Below are positions 27,931 through 36,014 of a stretch of 64,000 nucleotides of DNA, one piece after another. Origin of the DNA: RUG14871 sp045539425 (GTDB taxonomy: Bacteria > Bacillota_I > Bacilli_A > Erysipelotrichales > Erysipelotrichaceae); assembly GCA_045539425.1 (NCBI GenBank), contig JAZQFH010000013.1:1-64000 (forward strand). Direction: 5' to 3'. Each line of letters starts with the position of its first letter. The first letter of the stretch is position 1. The position numbers and the translations under genes are program-made. The notes under the pieces were generated by a model. The model saw only the letters and a list, made by a program, of their open reading frames with translations, was not told where the DNA came from and did not search any database.

Positions 27931-27960
27931 AAAGAAAAGGCATACCGTAACGGGTATGCC
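27931..27960 (-). terminator. Terminator of the band-7 operon
   Basis: On the minus strand GGCATACC / GGTATGCC with a six-base loop is followed by TTTTCTTT. It stands 22 bases past the band-7 stop codon. Confidence 0.88.
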
Positions 27961-27981
27961 TGTAGGAATCATGTGATTTCT

Positions 27982-28869
27982 TTATTTCTCGGCCAGTTCC
28001 TTAATGGAAGTAACTGTTTTCGCCAGATCCTGCATGTCGCTAGGAACGATAATCTTCGTTGCCTGTCCGTCTGCCATCTTTTCCGTGGCTTCCATGGAAC
28101 GGATTGCCAGGTATTCCTGGGACGGTTTGGCTTCATTGATCACTTTGATTGCTTCCGCTTTTGCCAGAGCGATCTGACGTACGCTTTCCGCTTCACCCTG
28201 AGCTTCACGGATCAGTCTTTCCTTGTAAGCTTCCGCTTTCAGGATTGCACTTTCCTTTTCACCTTCTGCTTCGGTGATAGCGGCCTGTTTCTGACCTTCT
28301 GCCTTTAAGATTGCTTCACGTTTCTCACGTTCCGCTTTCATTTCCTTTTCCATCGCTTCCTGAATGGAGCGCGGCGGCATGATGTTCTGAACTTCCACAC
28401 GTTTGACATCGATTCCCCAGTTATCCGCTGCCGTGTCCAGTAAGCGGGTGATCTGGGAGTTGATGATGTCTCTGCCTGTGAGCGTTTCATCCAGCGTCAT
28501 GGAGCCGAGGATGTTACGCAGTGTTGTGGCACATAAGTTTTCCAGAGCTGCAATCGGGCGTTCGACTTTATATGTCAGAGCTTTCGGGTCAATGACCTGG
28601 AAGTATACGACAGAGTCAACCTGCATTGTGACGTTATCCTTTGTGATAACACTCTGCGGTTCAAAGTCGGCGACCTGTTCCTTTAAGGAAATCTTACGGA
28701 CGATTTTGGAAATAAAGGGTTTCTTTAAATGTAAGCCTGCTTCCCATGTACCGGCATATTTACCGAGATCTTCGACGATCCAGACATAGCTTTCCGGTAC
28801 GATATTGATACAGGTAACCAGTAAAACAATAATGAGTAAAACGATTACTCCGATAATGACATATTGCAT
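27982..28869 (-). CDS. SPFH/band-7 (stomatin-like, QmcA family) membrane protein
   Basis: 295 residues: an N-terminal membrane helix (about 3-24), an SPFH domain (about 25-180; VTMQVDSVVYFQVIDP, TLRNILGSMTLDE), and a long Ala/Glu coiled coil (about 180-260; repeated AEGQKQAAITEAEGEKESA). Such proteins form ring-like membrane scaffolds often linked to proteases or lipid microdomains. Upstream by 11 bases is a small two-helix membrane protein. An NfeD-type partner, common beside slipins, is not recognisable, so the neighbour may take that role. Confidence 0.92.
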   Translation of the reverse strand: MQYVIIGVIVLLIIVLLVTCINIVPESYVWIVEDLGKYAGTWEAGLHLKKPFISKIVRKISLKEQVADFEPQSVITKDNVTMQVDSVVYFQVIDPKALTYKVERPIAALENLCATTLRNILGSMTLDETLTGRDIINSQITRLLDTAADNWGIDVKRVEVQNIMPPRSIQEAMEKEMKAEREKREAILKAEGQKQAAITEAEGEKESAILKAEAYKERLIREAQGEAESVRQIALAKAEAIKVINEAKPSQEYLAIRSMEATEKMADGQATKIIVPSDMQDLAKTVTSIKELAEK

Positions 28870-28880
28870 ATATGTTCCTC

Positions 28881-29306
28881 CTATCTGCGTTTAATGCTGT
28901 TGAAGATGATCGAAAGGATCATAGCGATGAAGATGAGCGGTAAAAATGTAAATGCGACAGGCATGAAGCCGCTTGAGAAATCCGACAGGATCATCACAAA
29001 TACCATAACGATGAAGAACACCGTAAAGCCTGTGATTGCCGCTACCATGCTTTTTGCGGCATTCGTGGGATTCACAGATCTTTGCGGATTGTTTACCGGA
29101 CGTTCAACCGGACCGGTCTTCATTCTTTCGTAAGACGGGCGTAAACGCGATCTGTGTTCTGCTTCATGTTCCAGTCTGACTTCATCTCTTTCACAGTTAT
29201 CTTCATGTTTTTTTCTTAATGTACTGGCATTGTCATCAAGATCCCAGTGGCTGATGCGGCTTTCAAATTTCAGTTCCTGCTCCAGCCAGTCATCCTGTTT
29301 GATCAT
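28881..29306 (-). CDS. Small membrane protein, likely partner of the band-7 protein
   Basis: 141 residues: a charged N-terminal cytoplasmic half (about 1-80, rich in Glu, Arg and His) and two membrane helices near the end, finishing with a basic tail (SIKRR). I do not recognise the family. The ATG at 29306 is nine bases from AGGAGG; an ATG two codons earlier is only three bases away. A TATAAT box lies upstream, so this is the first gene of the band-7 operon. Confidence 0.7.
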   Translation of the reverse strand: MIKQDDWLEQELKFESRISHWDLDDNASTLRKKHEDNCERDEVRLEHEAEHRSRLRPSYERMKTGPVERPVNNPQRSVNPTNAAKSMVAAITGFTVFFIVMVFVMILSDFSSGFMPVAFTFLPLIFIAMILSIIFNSIKRR

Positions 29307-29329
29307 ACGCATTCCCCTCCTTTGACTCT

Positions 29330-29335
29330 ATTATA
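29330..29335 (-). promoter_or_regulatory. -10 box of the band-7 operon
   Basis: A perfect TATAAT on the minus strand, 23 bases before the ATG. The -35 region is not convincing. Confidence 0.5.
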
Positions 29336-29411
29336 CTACCATGTATCTCAGTTTGACGTTTTTTTCACAAGTTACCTGAAAATTGATACAGGATTCCTTT
29401 CAAACCATGAA

Positions 29412-30239
29412 CTAGGCATTCTCCTGCGTTTTCAGGTGATTCAGGAAGAATTCCGCTGTTTTTCCTACCAGAATGTCACTCTGCCCCATTCGGTTGTTCC
29501 AGAGCCCGAAACCGTGGTTGGCGCAGGGAATCATTACCAGTTCCTTATCCTTCTTTGTGGTAAGGCTCTCATAAGTGCGCTTAGCCGTAAATGGAGGTAC
29601 CGTGTCATCCGCTTCTCCGTGCACGATGATCACATTGCCCTGATATTCCTTCATGGCACTGACAGGAGAAAGCTCCATTCCTTCATAGAACTCTCTGGAA
29701 AGATGCAGGATCCTGCCGTCAAAGGCATTCAGATAATCGGCATAACCTTTATCCATAGCCTCTTTCTTTAAAGAGCGGCCGTTTTCATCATACAGGAACA
29801 CCTTGAGTTCTTCTTCGTCATTAATGGCAGCAGCCCAGAGCGCAATCGTCTGAAAACGCGGGTCTTCTTTGGTGACATAGAGGGATGTGAGACGTCCGCC
29901 CATGGAATAGCCAACCATGAACAGCTGTTCTTCATCAATGAAATAGTGGTCAAACATATAGTCGATACATGTTCTGATATCCGCAAAGCTGTTCTTCAGA
30001 CAGTAATTCTCAAACGGTTCCTTGGATTCATCACAGCCGGACTGTCCCATCATGATGGAGGAGACACCGTGCTCAGCCAGCAGTTTTGCGACTTCCACAA
30101 AGCGGCCCCCTTCTGTTCTGTCGGCACAGAATCCGTGGACAAAGACGCAGAGTGCTCCGTTTGGTTTATCCGGTAAAACTTCCGTGCAGTACAGATCCGT
30201 ATTGCGCTTTGATGTCAGGATCAGATTCGTGATTTTCAT
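29412..30239 (-). CDS. Alpha/beta-hydrolase family esterase/peptidase
   Basis: 275 residues, cytoplasmic. The nucleophile elbow GYSMGG places Ser112; HGEADDT supplies the acid (about 211-212) and NHGFG the histidine (about 242). The oxyanion region is FVHGFCADR. The layout resembles dienelactone hydrolase, prolyl-oligopeptidase or feruloyl-esterase-like enzymes. AAGGAG precedes the ATG. The upstream nucleoside operon ends in a terminator just before it, so it is probably transcribed alone or by read-through. Substrate unknown. Confidence 0.85.
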   Translation of the reverse strand: MKITNLILTSKRNTDLYCTEVLPDKPNGALCVFVHGFCADRTEGGRFVEVAKLLAEHGVSSIMMGQSGCDESKEPFENYCLKNSFADIRTCIDYMFDHYFIDEEQLFMVGYSMGGRLTSLYVTKEDPRFQTIALWAAAINDEEELKVFLYDENGRSLKKEAMDKGYADYLNAFDGRILHLSREFYEGMELSPVSAMKEYQGNVIIVHGEADDTVPPFTAKRTYESLTTKKDKELVMIPCANHGFGLWNNRMGQSDILVGKTAEFFLNHLKTQENA

Positions 30240-30253
30240 AGTTTCTCCTTTTC

Positions 30254-30279
30254 AAAAAGGCTCAATCGAGCCTTTTTTA
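30254..30279 (-). terminator. Terminator of the nucleoside operon
   Basis: AAAGGCTC / GAGCCTTT with a four-base loop has T/A runs on both sides and so could work in either direction. It overlaps the stop codon of the nucleoside hydrolase gene. Confidence 0.85.
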
Positions 30280-31215
30280 TGCATAGCGTTCATCCAGGAT
30301 CCTGAGTGAATCAAAGATAACCTGAACGAATTTCTCTCTGTCAACGGATAAGAGAACTGTCTTCGGGTTGACGATCTCATCCGCATATCCGCGGGTGTCC
30401 ACGACCGTCATGCCACGGCAGTATTCCCCTACCGTTTCAATATAGACCGCTCTCTCTTCGCTTTCGAAGTATTCCGGATGCAGGAGGTAGATGATGGGCG
30501 TGCAGTCAAAGATTGCCGTACGGTCCCAGCCGTTGCGGATCGCATATCTCTGATAGAACTGCATCAGATCATAGAACAGTCTGGATGCCTTGCCTCCGTC
30601 TTTTGCCTTCTCTGTTTCACTCAGGAGAATGCTGCCGGAGTAGCAGACCTCAATGCCCGCCATGATGACTTTGACACCGGAATCAAATACGATTTTTGCG
30701 GCATCGGGATCATGGTAGATGTTGAATTCCGCCTTGACGAGGATGTTTCCGTTGGTAATGCCTCCGCCCATAATGGCGATGCATTCGATTTTATCCTTCA
30801 GCTCCGGATAGGTCTTAAGGAATAAGCCCATGTTGGTCAGAGGACCGATACATACGAAGGTCACCTTTCCTTCCGTTTCGAGAAGTGTTTTCCGCATGAA
30901 TTCAATCGCATGCATGCCGGTTGTCTTCAGTGGGCTATCTTCGAGTACAGGACCGTCCATGCCGCTTTCCCCGTGCGCTGCAGGCTGTACTTCCAGCGGT
31001 CGGATCAGCGGAGAATCATATCCCTTGCTGACAGGAAGATTGATACCGAAATAGGACTGAACCTTGAGAAGGTTATTGGTAACCTTCTCAAGAGTCTGAT
31101 TTCCGGCTACAGTTGTAAAACCTAAGATATTGAAGTTCTGACTATGAGCCAAAGCAACCATGATGGCAATAATGTCATCATGCCCGGGATCACAGTCAAT
31201 GATAATATTTTTCAT
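30277..31215 (-). CDS. Inosine-uridine preferring nucleoside hydrolase family
   Basis: 312 residues. The N-terminal DCDPGHDD calcium-binding signature (Asp7, Asp9, Asp13, Asp14) defines the IunH/RihA fold. The enzyme splits the N-glycosidic bond of ribonucleosides to base and ribose in the cytoplasm. It overlaps the upstream permease gene by four bases (ATGA), making it the last gene of the nucleoside transport operon and the natural first step after uptake. Base specificity cannot be read from the sequence. Confidence 0.93.
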   Translation of the reverse strand: MKNIIIDCDPGHDDIIAIMVALAHSQNFNILGFTTVAGNQTLEKVTNNLLKVQSYFGINLPVSKGYDSPLIRPLEVQPAAHGESGMDGPVLEDSPLKTTGMHAIEFMRKTLLETEGKVTFVCIGPLTNMGLFLKTYPELKDKIECIAIMGGGITNGNILVKAEFNIYHDPDAAKIVFDSGVKVIMAGIEVCYSGSILLSETEKAKDGGKASRLFYDLMQFYQRYAIRNGWDRTAIFDCTPIIYLLHPEYFESEERAVYIETVGEYCRGMTVVDTRGYADEIVNPKTVLLSVDREKFVQVIFDSLRILDERYA

Positions 31216-32129
31216 TGTTCGGCAACATGGCCTTTCTTCGTCTGGGCTGTCTTAATCACTGCTAAGAGAACGATGACGATAAAGACCGCGAAGTACGGAA
31301 CCGCACCGACCAGGTCAACCGGCAGTTTGCCTGCGAGGATGATGGCGATGGAACGGAAGATACCGAACACGGCTGTTGCGAGCATCAGGATGCCGTAGTT
31401 TCCGCTGGCAATGCCGTTTGCCGCAATACCCATCCAGCCTAAGCCAGCCGCAATACCGTTGGTATAGATCGGACTGTAGTTCATGGACAGATAGATGCCG
31501 CCTAAGGATGCAAGTACACCGGAAAGGATCAGCGATAAGATCTGCAGACGTTCGACGTTGATACCGGCTGTTCTTGCGGAATCCGCATTTAAGCCGCAGG
31601 AGCGCATGCGCAGTCCCGTCGGTGTCTTATACAGGAAGATGTATAAGAGAATGGCAGCGATGACTACGACATAGACAAGTACCAGCTGACCGGAAAGGAT
31701 CTGACCGATAATCGGTATATCCTTGATCAGAGGAATATCGATGGTTCCAAAAGTCGGCGCAAACAGTTTGGCGCTGGTTCCCTTTTCTCCCGTAAACTGA
31801 TAGAGGATGAAGGCTGCCAGAGAACTGGAGAATGTATTTAAGGCAATACCGACCAGAGTCGCATTGGCGCCTAAACGCATGGAGAAGAAGGCTATTAATA
31901 ATGCCATTAATACACCGGTTAATACACCGATCAGTAAGCCTAAGAAAGCGCTCTTGGTAAGATAGGAACCGATGATACCCATTAAGGCACCCATCGTCAT
32001 GATACCTTCGATTGCGATATTGCCGATACCGGTGGAAGCCGCCACGAAGGAACCGAGGGATGCAAACAGAATCGGAGTGATCAGTCGGATCACACGTAAC
32101 AGGAAGTCCATAGTGAATACGTTAGTCAT
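31212..32129 (-). CDS. Nucleoside ABC transporter permease (second subunit)
   Basis: 305 residues with about eight membrane helices, of the branched-chain-amino-acid/ribose permease superfamily (BPD_transp_2). GIGNIAIEGIMTMGALMG and GLGWMGIAANG are typical of NupQ/YufQ-type subunits. It pairs with the permease encoded just upstream (8-base overlap) to form the membrane channel. The coupled overlap on both sides implies balanced synthesis. Confidence 0.92.
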   Translation of the reverse strand: MTNVFTMDFLLRVIRLITPILFASLGSFVAASTGIGNIAIEGIMTMGALMGIIGSYLTKSAFLGLLIGVLTGVLMALLIAFFSMRLGANATLVGIALNTFSSSLAAFILYQFTGEKGTSAKLFAPTFGTIDIPLIKDIPIIGQILSGQLVLVYVVVIAAILLYIFLYKTPTGLRMRSCGLNADSARTAGINVERLQILSLILSGVLASLGGIYLSMNYSPIYTNGIAAGLGWMGIAANGIASGNYGILMLATAVFGIFRSIAIILAGKLPVDLVGAVPYFAVFIVIVLLAVIKTAQTKKGHVAEQ

Positions 32130-33237
32130 TTTTCTCTAAGCCCTCCTTTAATAATTTCTTCTCACGGTATCTGCGCAGGAAGTACTGCGAGGATACGAGC
32201 AGAACCACGATACCTTCAACAATCGCGATGATTTCCGAAGGAACGGAGTTATCGTTGAAATACAGAACGCTCGCGCCTTCTTCAAGATAGCGAATGAAGA
32301 ACGTTGCGACCATGATGCCAATCGGATTGTTGCGTCCGAGCATGGCGAGCAGACATCCCGTGAAACCGATACCGACTACGGAGACGGAAGGCTGATAGAA
32401 GGACATCTGTGTCAGAACGTGAACGGCACTTCCCATACCTGCCAAGGCACCGGCGATGAAGTTGGTGATCAAAGCAAGTTTGAAAGCGTTGATACCGGAA
32501 TAATCCGCAAAGGACGGGTTGGTACCGGCAACACGGATCTGATAGCCGAGTTTTGTCTTCTTCAGCATGATCTGCATCAGGATGACGACGATGATCATTA
32601 AGATGAACATCGGACCGATATGGTAATCCTTGATCAGGTACTTGTTTAACAGTGATGCCGAGGATAAGAAGCTCGGAGTACCGATCGTGGATGTCGTTGT
32701 GCTTAACAGATAGTTACGGACGATATGGACGCTCAGTGCGGAATAGATCGAGTTCAGCATGAGCGAGATAACGAGTTCGTTGGCTTCGAATTTCGCCTTT
32801 AGAATCGCCGGAATCAGCATCAGAACACCACCGACAAGTGCACTTGCGACGATGGCAAGCGCCGGATGGAGGATGGCGTTTGTGGTAAGGGCGTTACAGG
32901 CAACTGCGGAGCAGACAACACCGGTCAGAACATAGATACCTTCTGCACCGAGGTTGAAGAAACCCGCTTTGAATAACAGACCGCAAGCCAGACCGGCGAA
33001 GGTATAGGTGATCATCTGTTCAAAGACGATTCCCAGATATCTTTTCTTTGTCAGGGCACCCGTTAAAATGGTACGGAATGCATTGACCGGATTATCAGAT
33101 ACAAACAGCAGGATTACAAATGTGATAGCTAAGGCAATCAGAATCGAAATCACGATTTTGATCGTTTCAAATACCGTGCTGTTTGTAATGGACAGATTCT
33201 TGATCAGTGATTTGTTCCTCAGATCTTTCTTATCCAT
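32122..33237 (-). CDS. Nucleoside ABC transporter permease (first subunit)
   Basis: 371 residues with about nine membrane helices and a basic start. FKAGFFNLGAEGIYVLTGVV is the conserved permease loop of NupP/YufP-type subunits. It overlaps the ATP-binding gene by eight bases and the second permease gene by eight. With the BMP lipoprotein it should take up purine and/or pyrimidine nucleosides. Confidence 0.92.
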   Translation of the reverse strand: MDKKDLRNKSLIKNLSITNSTVFETIKIVISILIALAITFVILLFVSDNPVNAFRTILTGALTKKRYLGIVFEQMITYTFAGLACGLLFKAGFFNLGAEGIYVLTGVVCSAVACNALTTNAILHPALAIVASALVGGVLMLIPAILKAKFEANELVISLMLNSIYSALSVHIVRNYLLSTTTSTIGTPSFLSSASLLNKYLIKDYHIGPMFILMIIVVILMQIMLKKTKLGYQIRVAGTNPSFADYSGINAFKLALITNFIAGALAGMGSAVHVLTQMSFYQPSVSVVGIGFTGCLLAMLGRNNPIGIMVATFFIRYLEEGASVLYFNDNSVPSEIIAIVEGIVVLLVSSQYFLRRYREKKLLKEGLEKND

Positions 33238-34792
33238 TCATTGCACCTCCGATCTCTTCGGCGCTCTGGTGTTTGGCGCCTAACATGTAAATGCCCAGTT
33301 CCTGGTCATTTGTTTTACGGGCATCCGGGAAATAGCCGGCGATCTCCCCTTCGAACATGACAATGATTCTGTCGGAGAGGTCGAGAACTTCGTTTAAGTC
33401 AGCGGAGACTAAGAGAATACCGGCACCCTTGTTTCTGAGTTCAATCAGCTTATGGTGAACCAGTTCGGCAGAACCGATATCGATACCATGTGTCGGCTGT
33501 TCAGCAATCATGAAGTTTGGATCGGTGTTGTATTCTCTGGCAACGACGACTTTCTGTACGTTACCGCCGGAAAGAGATCCGACATTGGTCTTGCTGTCCT
33601 GTGTTTTAACGGCAAATGTTTCGATCAGCTGATCAGAGATTTTGTCAATGGCCTTCTGATTCATGAAGATTTTGCCGTTGATATCTTCTCTTTCGAAATA
33701 GGAAGAGATAATATTGTCGGAAATCGGCAGCGTAGCGGCAATTCCATCCACCATTCTGTCTTCCGGGATATATGCCATGCCGTTTTCACGTCTTTGCTTG
33801 ACATTCATTCCGTTGATATCTTTTCCGCAGATGAGAATCTTACCTTCATATTCCGTCTTGGAAAGACCTGCCAGACATTTGACCAGTTCGGACTGACCGT
33901 TTCCTTCAACACCGGCAATGCCAAGGATCTCGCCCTTCTTGACAGCGAAATTCATATGGTTCAAAACCGGTTTTCCGTTGCGTTCCATGTAGAGATCTTC
34001 CACAACGAGAGCTTTTTCATTATGGAAATCCTCATGAGTCTTGTACTGAGTCAGATCTTTTTCCAGATCACGTCCGATAATCAGGTTGGTCAGCTGTTCC
34101 ATCGTTAATTCATCATTCCGGTACGTGCCTTTGGAAACACCGTTACGGATGACGGAAATTCTGTCAGAAATCTTTTTGACTTCCTCAAGCTTGTGAGAAA
34201 TGAAGATGATCGTCTGACCCTGCTCCTTGAACTGGCGCAGCTGATCAAACAGTTTTTCCGTTTCCTGTGGCGTCAATACCGATGTCGGCTCGTCAAGGAT
34301 GATCAGTTCCGCATTTCGGTAGAGCGTCTTTAAGATTTCGACTTTCTGACGTTTCGCGACAGAAAGTGAGGAAACCTTTTCCGTGACATCCAATTCGAAA
34401 TTGTATTTGTCAGAGACTTCCTGCGTACGGCGGATCGCTTCCTTACGGTCAATAAAGATACCGTTTTTCGGTTCCGAGCCAAGAATGATATTGTCGACAA
34501 CACTGAATGACGGAATCAACATGAAGTGCTGATGGACCATTCCGATGCCGGCTTCAATCGCATCCATGGAACTGGTGAAGTGTACTTCCTTCCCCTTATA
34601 GGTCACGCTTCCGCTGGATGGAGCTTCAATCCCGAAGATGACTTTCATCAGTGTCGATTTACCGGCACCGTTTTCACCGACGATGGAGTGAATCTCGCCT
34701 TTCATAAATTCCATGTTAATGTCACGGTTCGCTACGGTACCATTCGGATACACTTTTGTGACATTATCCAGTTTCAATATGGTTTCTGCCAT
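33230..34792 (-). CDS. Nucleoside ABC transporter ATP-binding protein (double ABC)
   Basis: 520 residues with two ABC domains. The first has GENGAGKST and LSVAKRQKVEIL; the second has a degenerate Walker A (GVEGNGQSE) but a full signature LSGGNVQK. This asymmetric pair is typical of NupO/YufO and of ribose/simple-sugar importers. The ATG at 34792 follows AGGAGGAGG; an upstream in-frame start is not needed. A perfect stem-loop separates it from the substrate-binding lipoprotein gene, which probably lowers its level relative to that gene. Confidence 0.93.
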   Translation of the reverse strand: MAETILKLDNVTKVYPNGTVANRDINMEFMKGEIHSIVGENGAGKSTLMKVIFGIEAPSSGSVTYKGKEVHFTSSMDAIEAGIGMVHQHFMLIPSFSVVDNIILGSEPKNGIFIDRKEAIRRTQEVSDKYNFELDVTEKVSSLSVAKRQKVEILKTLYRNAELIILDEPTSVLTPQETEKLFDQLRQFKEQGQTIIFISHKLEEVKKISDRISVIRNGVSKGTYRNDELTMEQLTNLIIGRDLEKDLTQYKTHEDFHNEKALVVEDLYMERNGKPVLNHMNFAVKKGEILGIAGVEGNGQSELVKCLAGLSKTEYEGKILICGKDINGMNVKQRRENGMAYIPEDRMVDGIAATLPISDNIISSYFEREDINGKIFMNQKAIDKISDQLIETFAVKTQDSKTNVGSLSGGNVQKVVVAREYNTDPNFMIAEQPTHGIDIGSAELVHHKLIELRNKGAGILLVSADLNEVLDLSDRIIVMFEGEIAGYFPDARKTNDQELGIYMLGAKHQSAEEIGGAMNG

Positions 34793-34818
34793 ATTCCTCC
34801 TCCTGTTTTCTATAAAAA

Positions 34819-34851
34819 TATATGCTCTATTAGGGCATAATAGAGCATATA
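34819..34851 (-). terminator. Intercistronic 14-bp stem between lipoprotein and ATPase genes
   Basis: TATATGCTCTATTA and its exact complement with a five-base loop, followed on the minus strand by TTTTTATA. It is probably a partial terminator or mRNA-stabilising end that gives more binding protein than transporter subunits. Confidence 0.75.
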
Positions 34852-34877
34852 CTTCGTGCAATGTTAATTAGAATTAA

Positions 34878-36014
34878 TTATTTGCTGGCTTTGTTTGCGT
34901 CTCTCCATTCGACCCATTTTGCATATTCATCAGCGCTCATCGCCATTGTATCTGTAACAGTGATTTTGCCATCCTGAATATCCTTAACAACCTGGTCGAC
35001 TTTGGCTCTGATTTCAGCAGAGACGTTTGCCTGATAGAATTCGTTGTTGGATAAGCCAACACCATTGGAATCCAGAGACCATGCTTCTGTCTTTCCTAAT
35101 TTTTCAGCGAATGTGCCTTCAACAACCATTCTGACTGCTTCTGCTAAGACAACGTCAGAGTTCTTCTGAGCGGAAGTGATGATTGTCTTTGCCCAATCCG
35201 GCTGAGATGTTAAGAACTGACCATACTGGTCCTGGTCAACGCCAACACACCAGACTTCCGGATATTCCGCACAAGCCTGAATGACACCGTTACCTGTACC
35301 ACCAGCAACCTGCCAGACAACGTCTGCGCCGGCTTTGATGATGTCAGTCGTCTGTTCGTAACCAGCCTGCTGATCCTGGAACGGAGATGTGGAAACAACG
35401 TAGTCAACGATGAATTCAACACCTTTTTCGCTTAAAGCCTGGCACCAGCCACCGATGAACTGGTTCATAGCCTGGTTGTCCATACCTAATAAGACGCCGA
35501 CTTTGTTTGTCTTTGTGATTTCAGCACTTAATGTTGCAACAACATAACCTAAAGGACCTAAGCCGTAGTTGATGTTGTAGACGTTTTTGCAAGTGTCTCT
35601 GATTGTGGAAGCATCGAAGTTCATGAATGCCTGATCCGGATATCTTTCAGCAGCATCGTATAAGTATTCCTCATAGGAGTTGTTGCCGGAAACGACTAAG
35701 TCGTATTCACCGTCTTCACAGAATTCATCAAAAGCGTTGTCCCAGACACCCTTTTCAGTTGTGTTACCAACTTCTTTGATGACGACATCAACTTTGTCAC
35801 CATAGAGTTCAGTTGCTTTCGTAACGCCTCTGGCTAACGTATCGAAATAGGAGTTGTCGCCAGTGAACGGAACTAAAACAGCAACTTTCTTTTTCGTGAC
35901 TTCTGCCGGTGTATCGCCTTCGCCGGATGGAGTCGGTTCTTCATTACCTTTGGAGCAAGCTGTTAAGCTGACAACCAACAGTAATGCGAGTAAAACAGTT
36001 AATAATTTTTTCAT
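34878..36014 (-). CDS. BMP-family nucleoside-binding lipoprotein
   Basis: 378 residues. A lipoprotein signal peptide ends in LTAC with Cys20, followed by a Gly/Pro/Thr-rich linker and a Med/BMP periplasmic-binding fold (VAVLVPFTGDNSYFDTLARGV; VWQVAGGTGNGVIQA; VGVDQDQYG). It delivers nucleosides to the ABC transporter encoded downstream. It overlaps the ADP-ribosylglycohydrolase gene by four bases (ATGA). Confidence 0.93.
   Translation of the reverse strand: MKKLLTVLLALLLVVSLTACSKGNEEPTPSGEGDTPAEVTKKKVAVLVPFTGDNSYFDTLARGVTKATELYGDKVDVVIKEVGNTTEKGVWDNAFDEFCEDGEYDLVVSGNNSYEEYLYDAAERYPDQAFMNFDASTIRDTCKNVYNINYGLGPLGYVVATLSAEITKTNKVGVLLGMDNQAMNQFIGGWCQALSEKGVEFIVDYVVSTSPFQDQQAGYEQTTDIIKAGADVVWQVAGGTGNGVIQACAEYPEVWCVGVDQDQYGQFLTSQPDWAKTIITSAQKNSDVVLAEAVRMVVEGTFAEKLGKTEAWSLDSNGVGLSNNEFYQANVSAEIRAKVDQVVKDIQDGKITVTDTMAMSADEYAKWVEWRDANKASK

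Noticed and set aside
33452..34108. 218-codon plus-strand frame
   Set aside because: Lies wholly antisense to the well-conserved nucleoside ABC ATPase; no recognisable domain.
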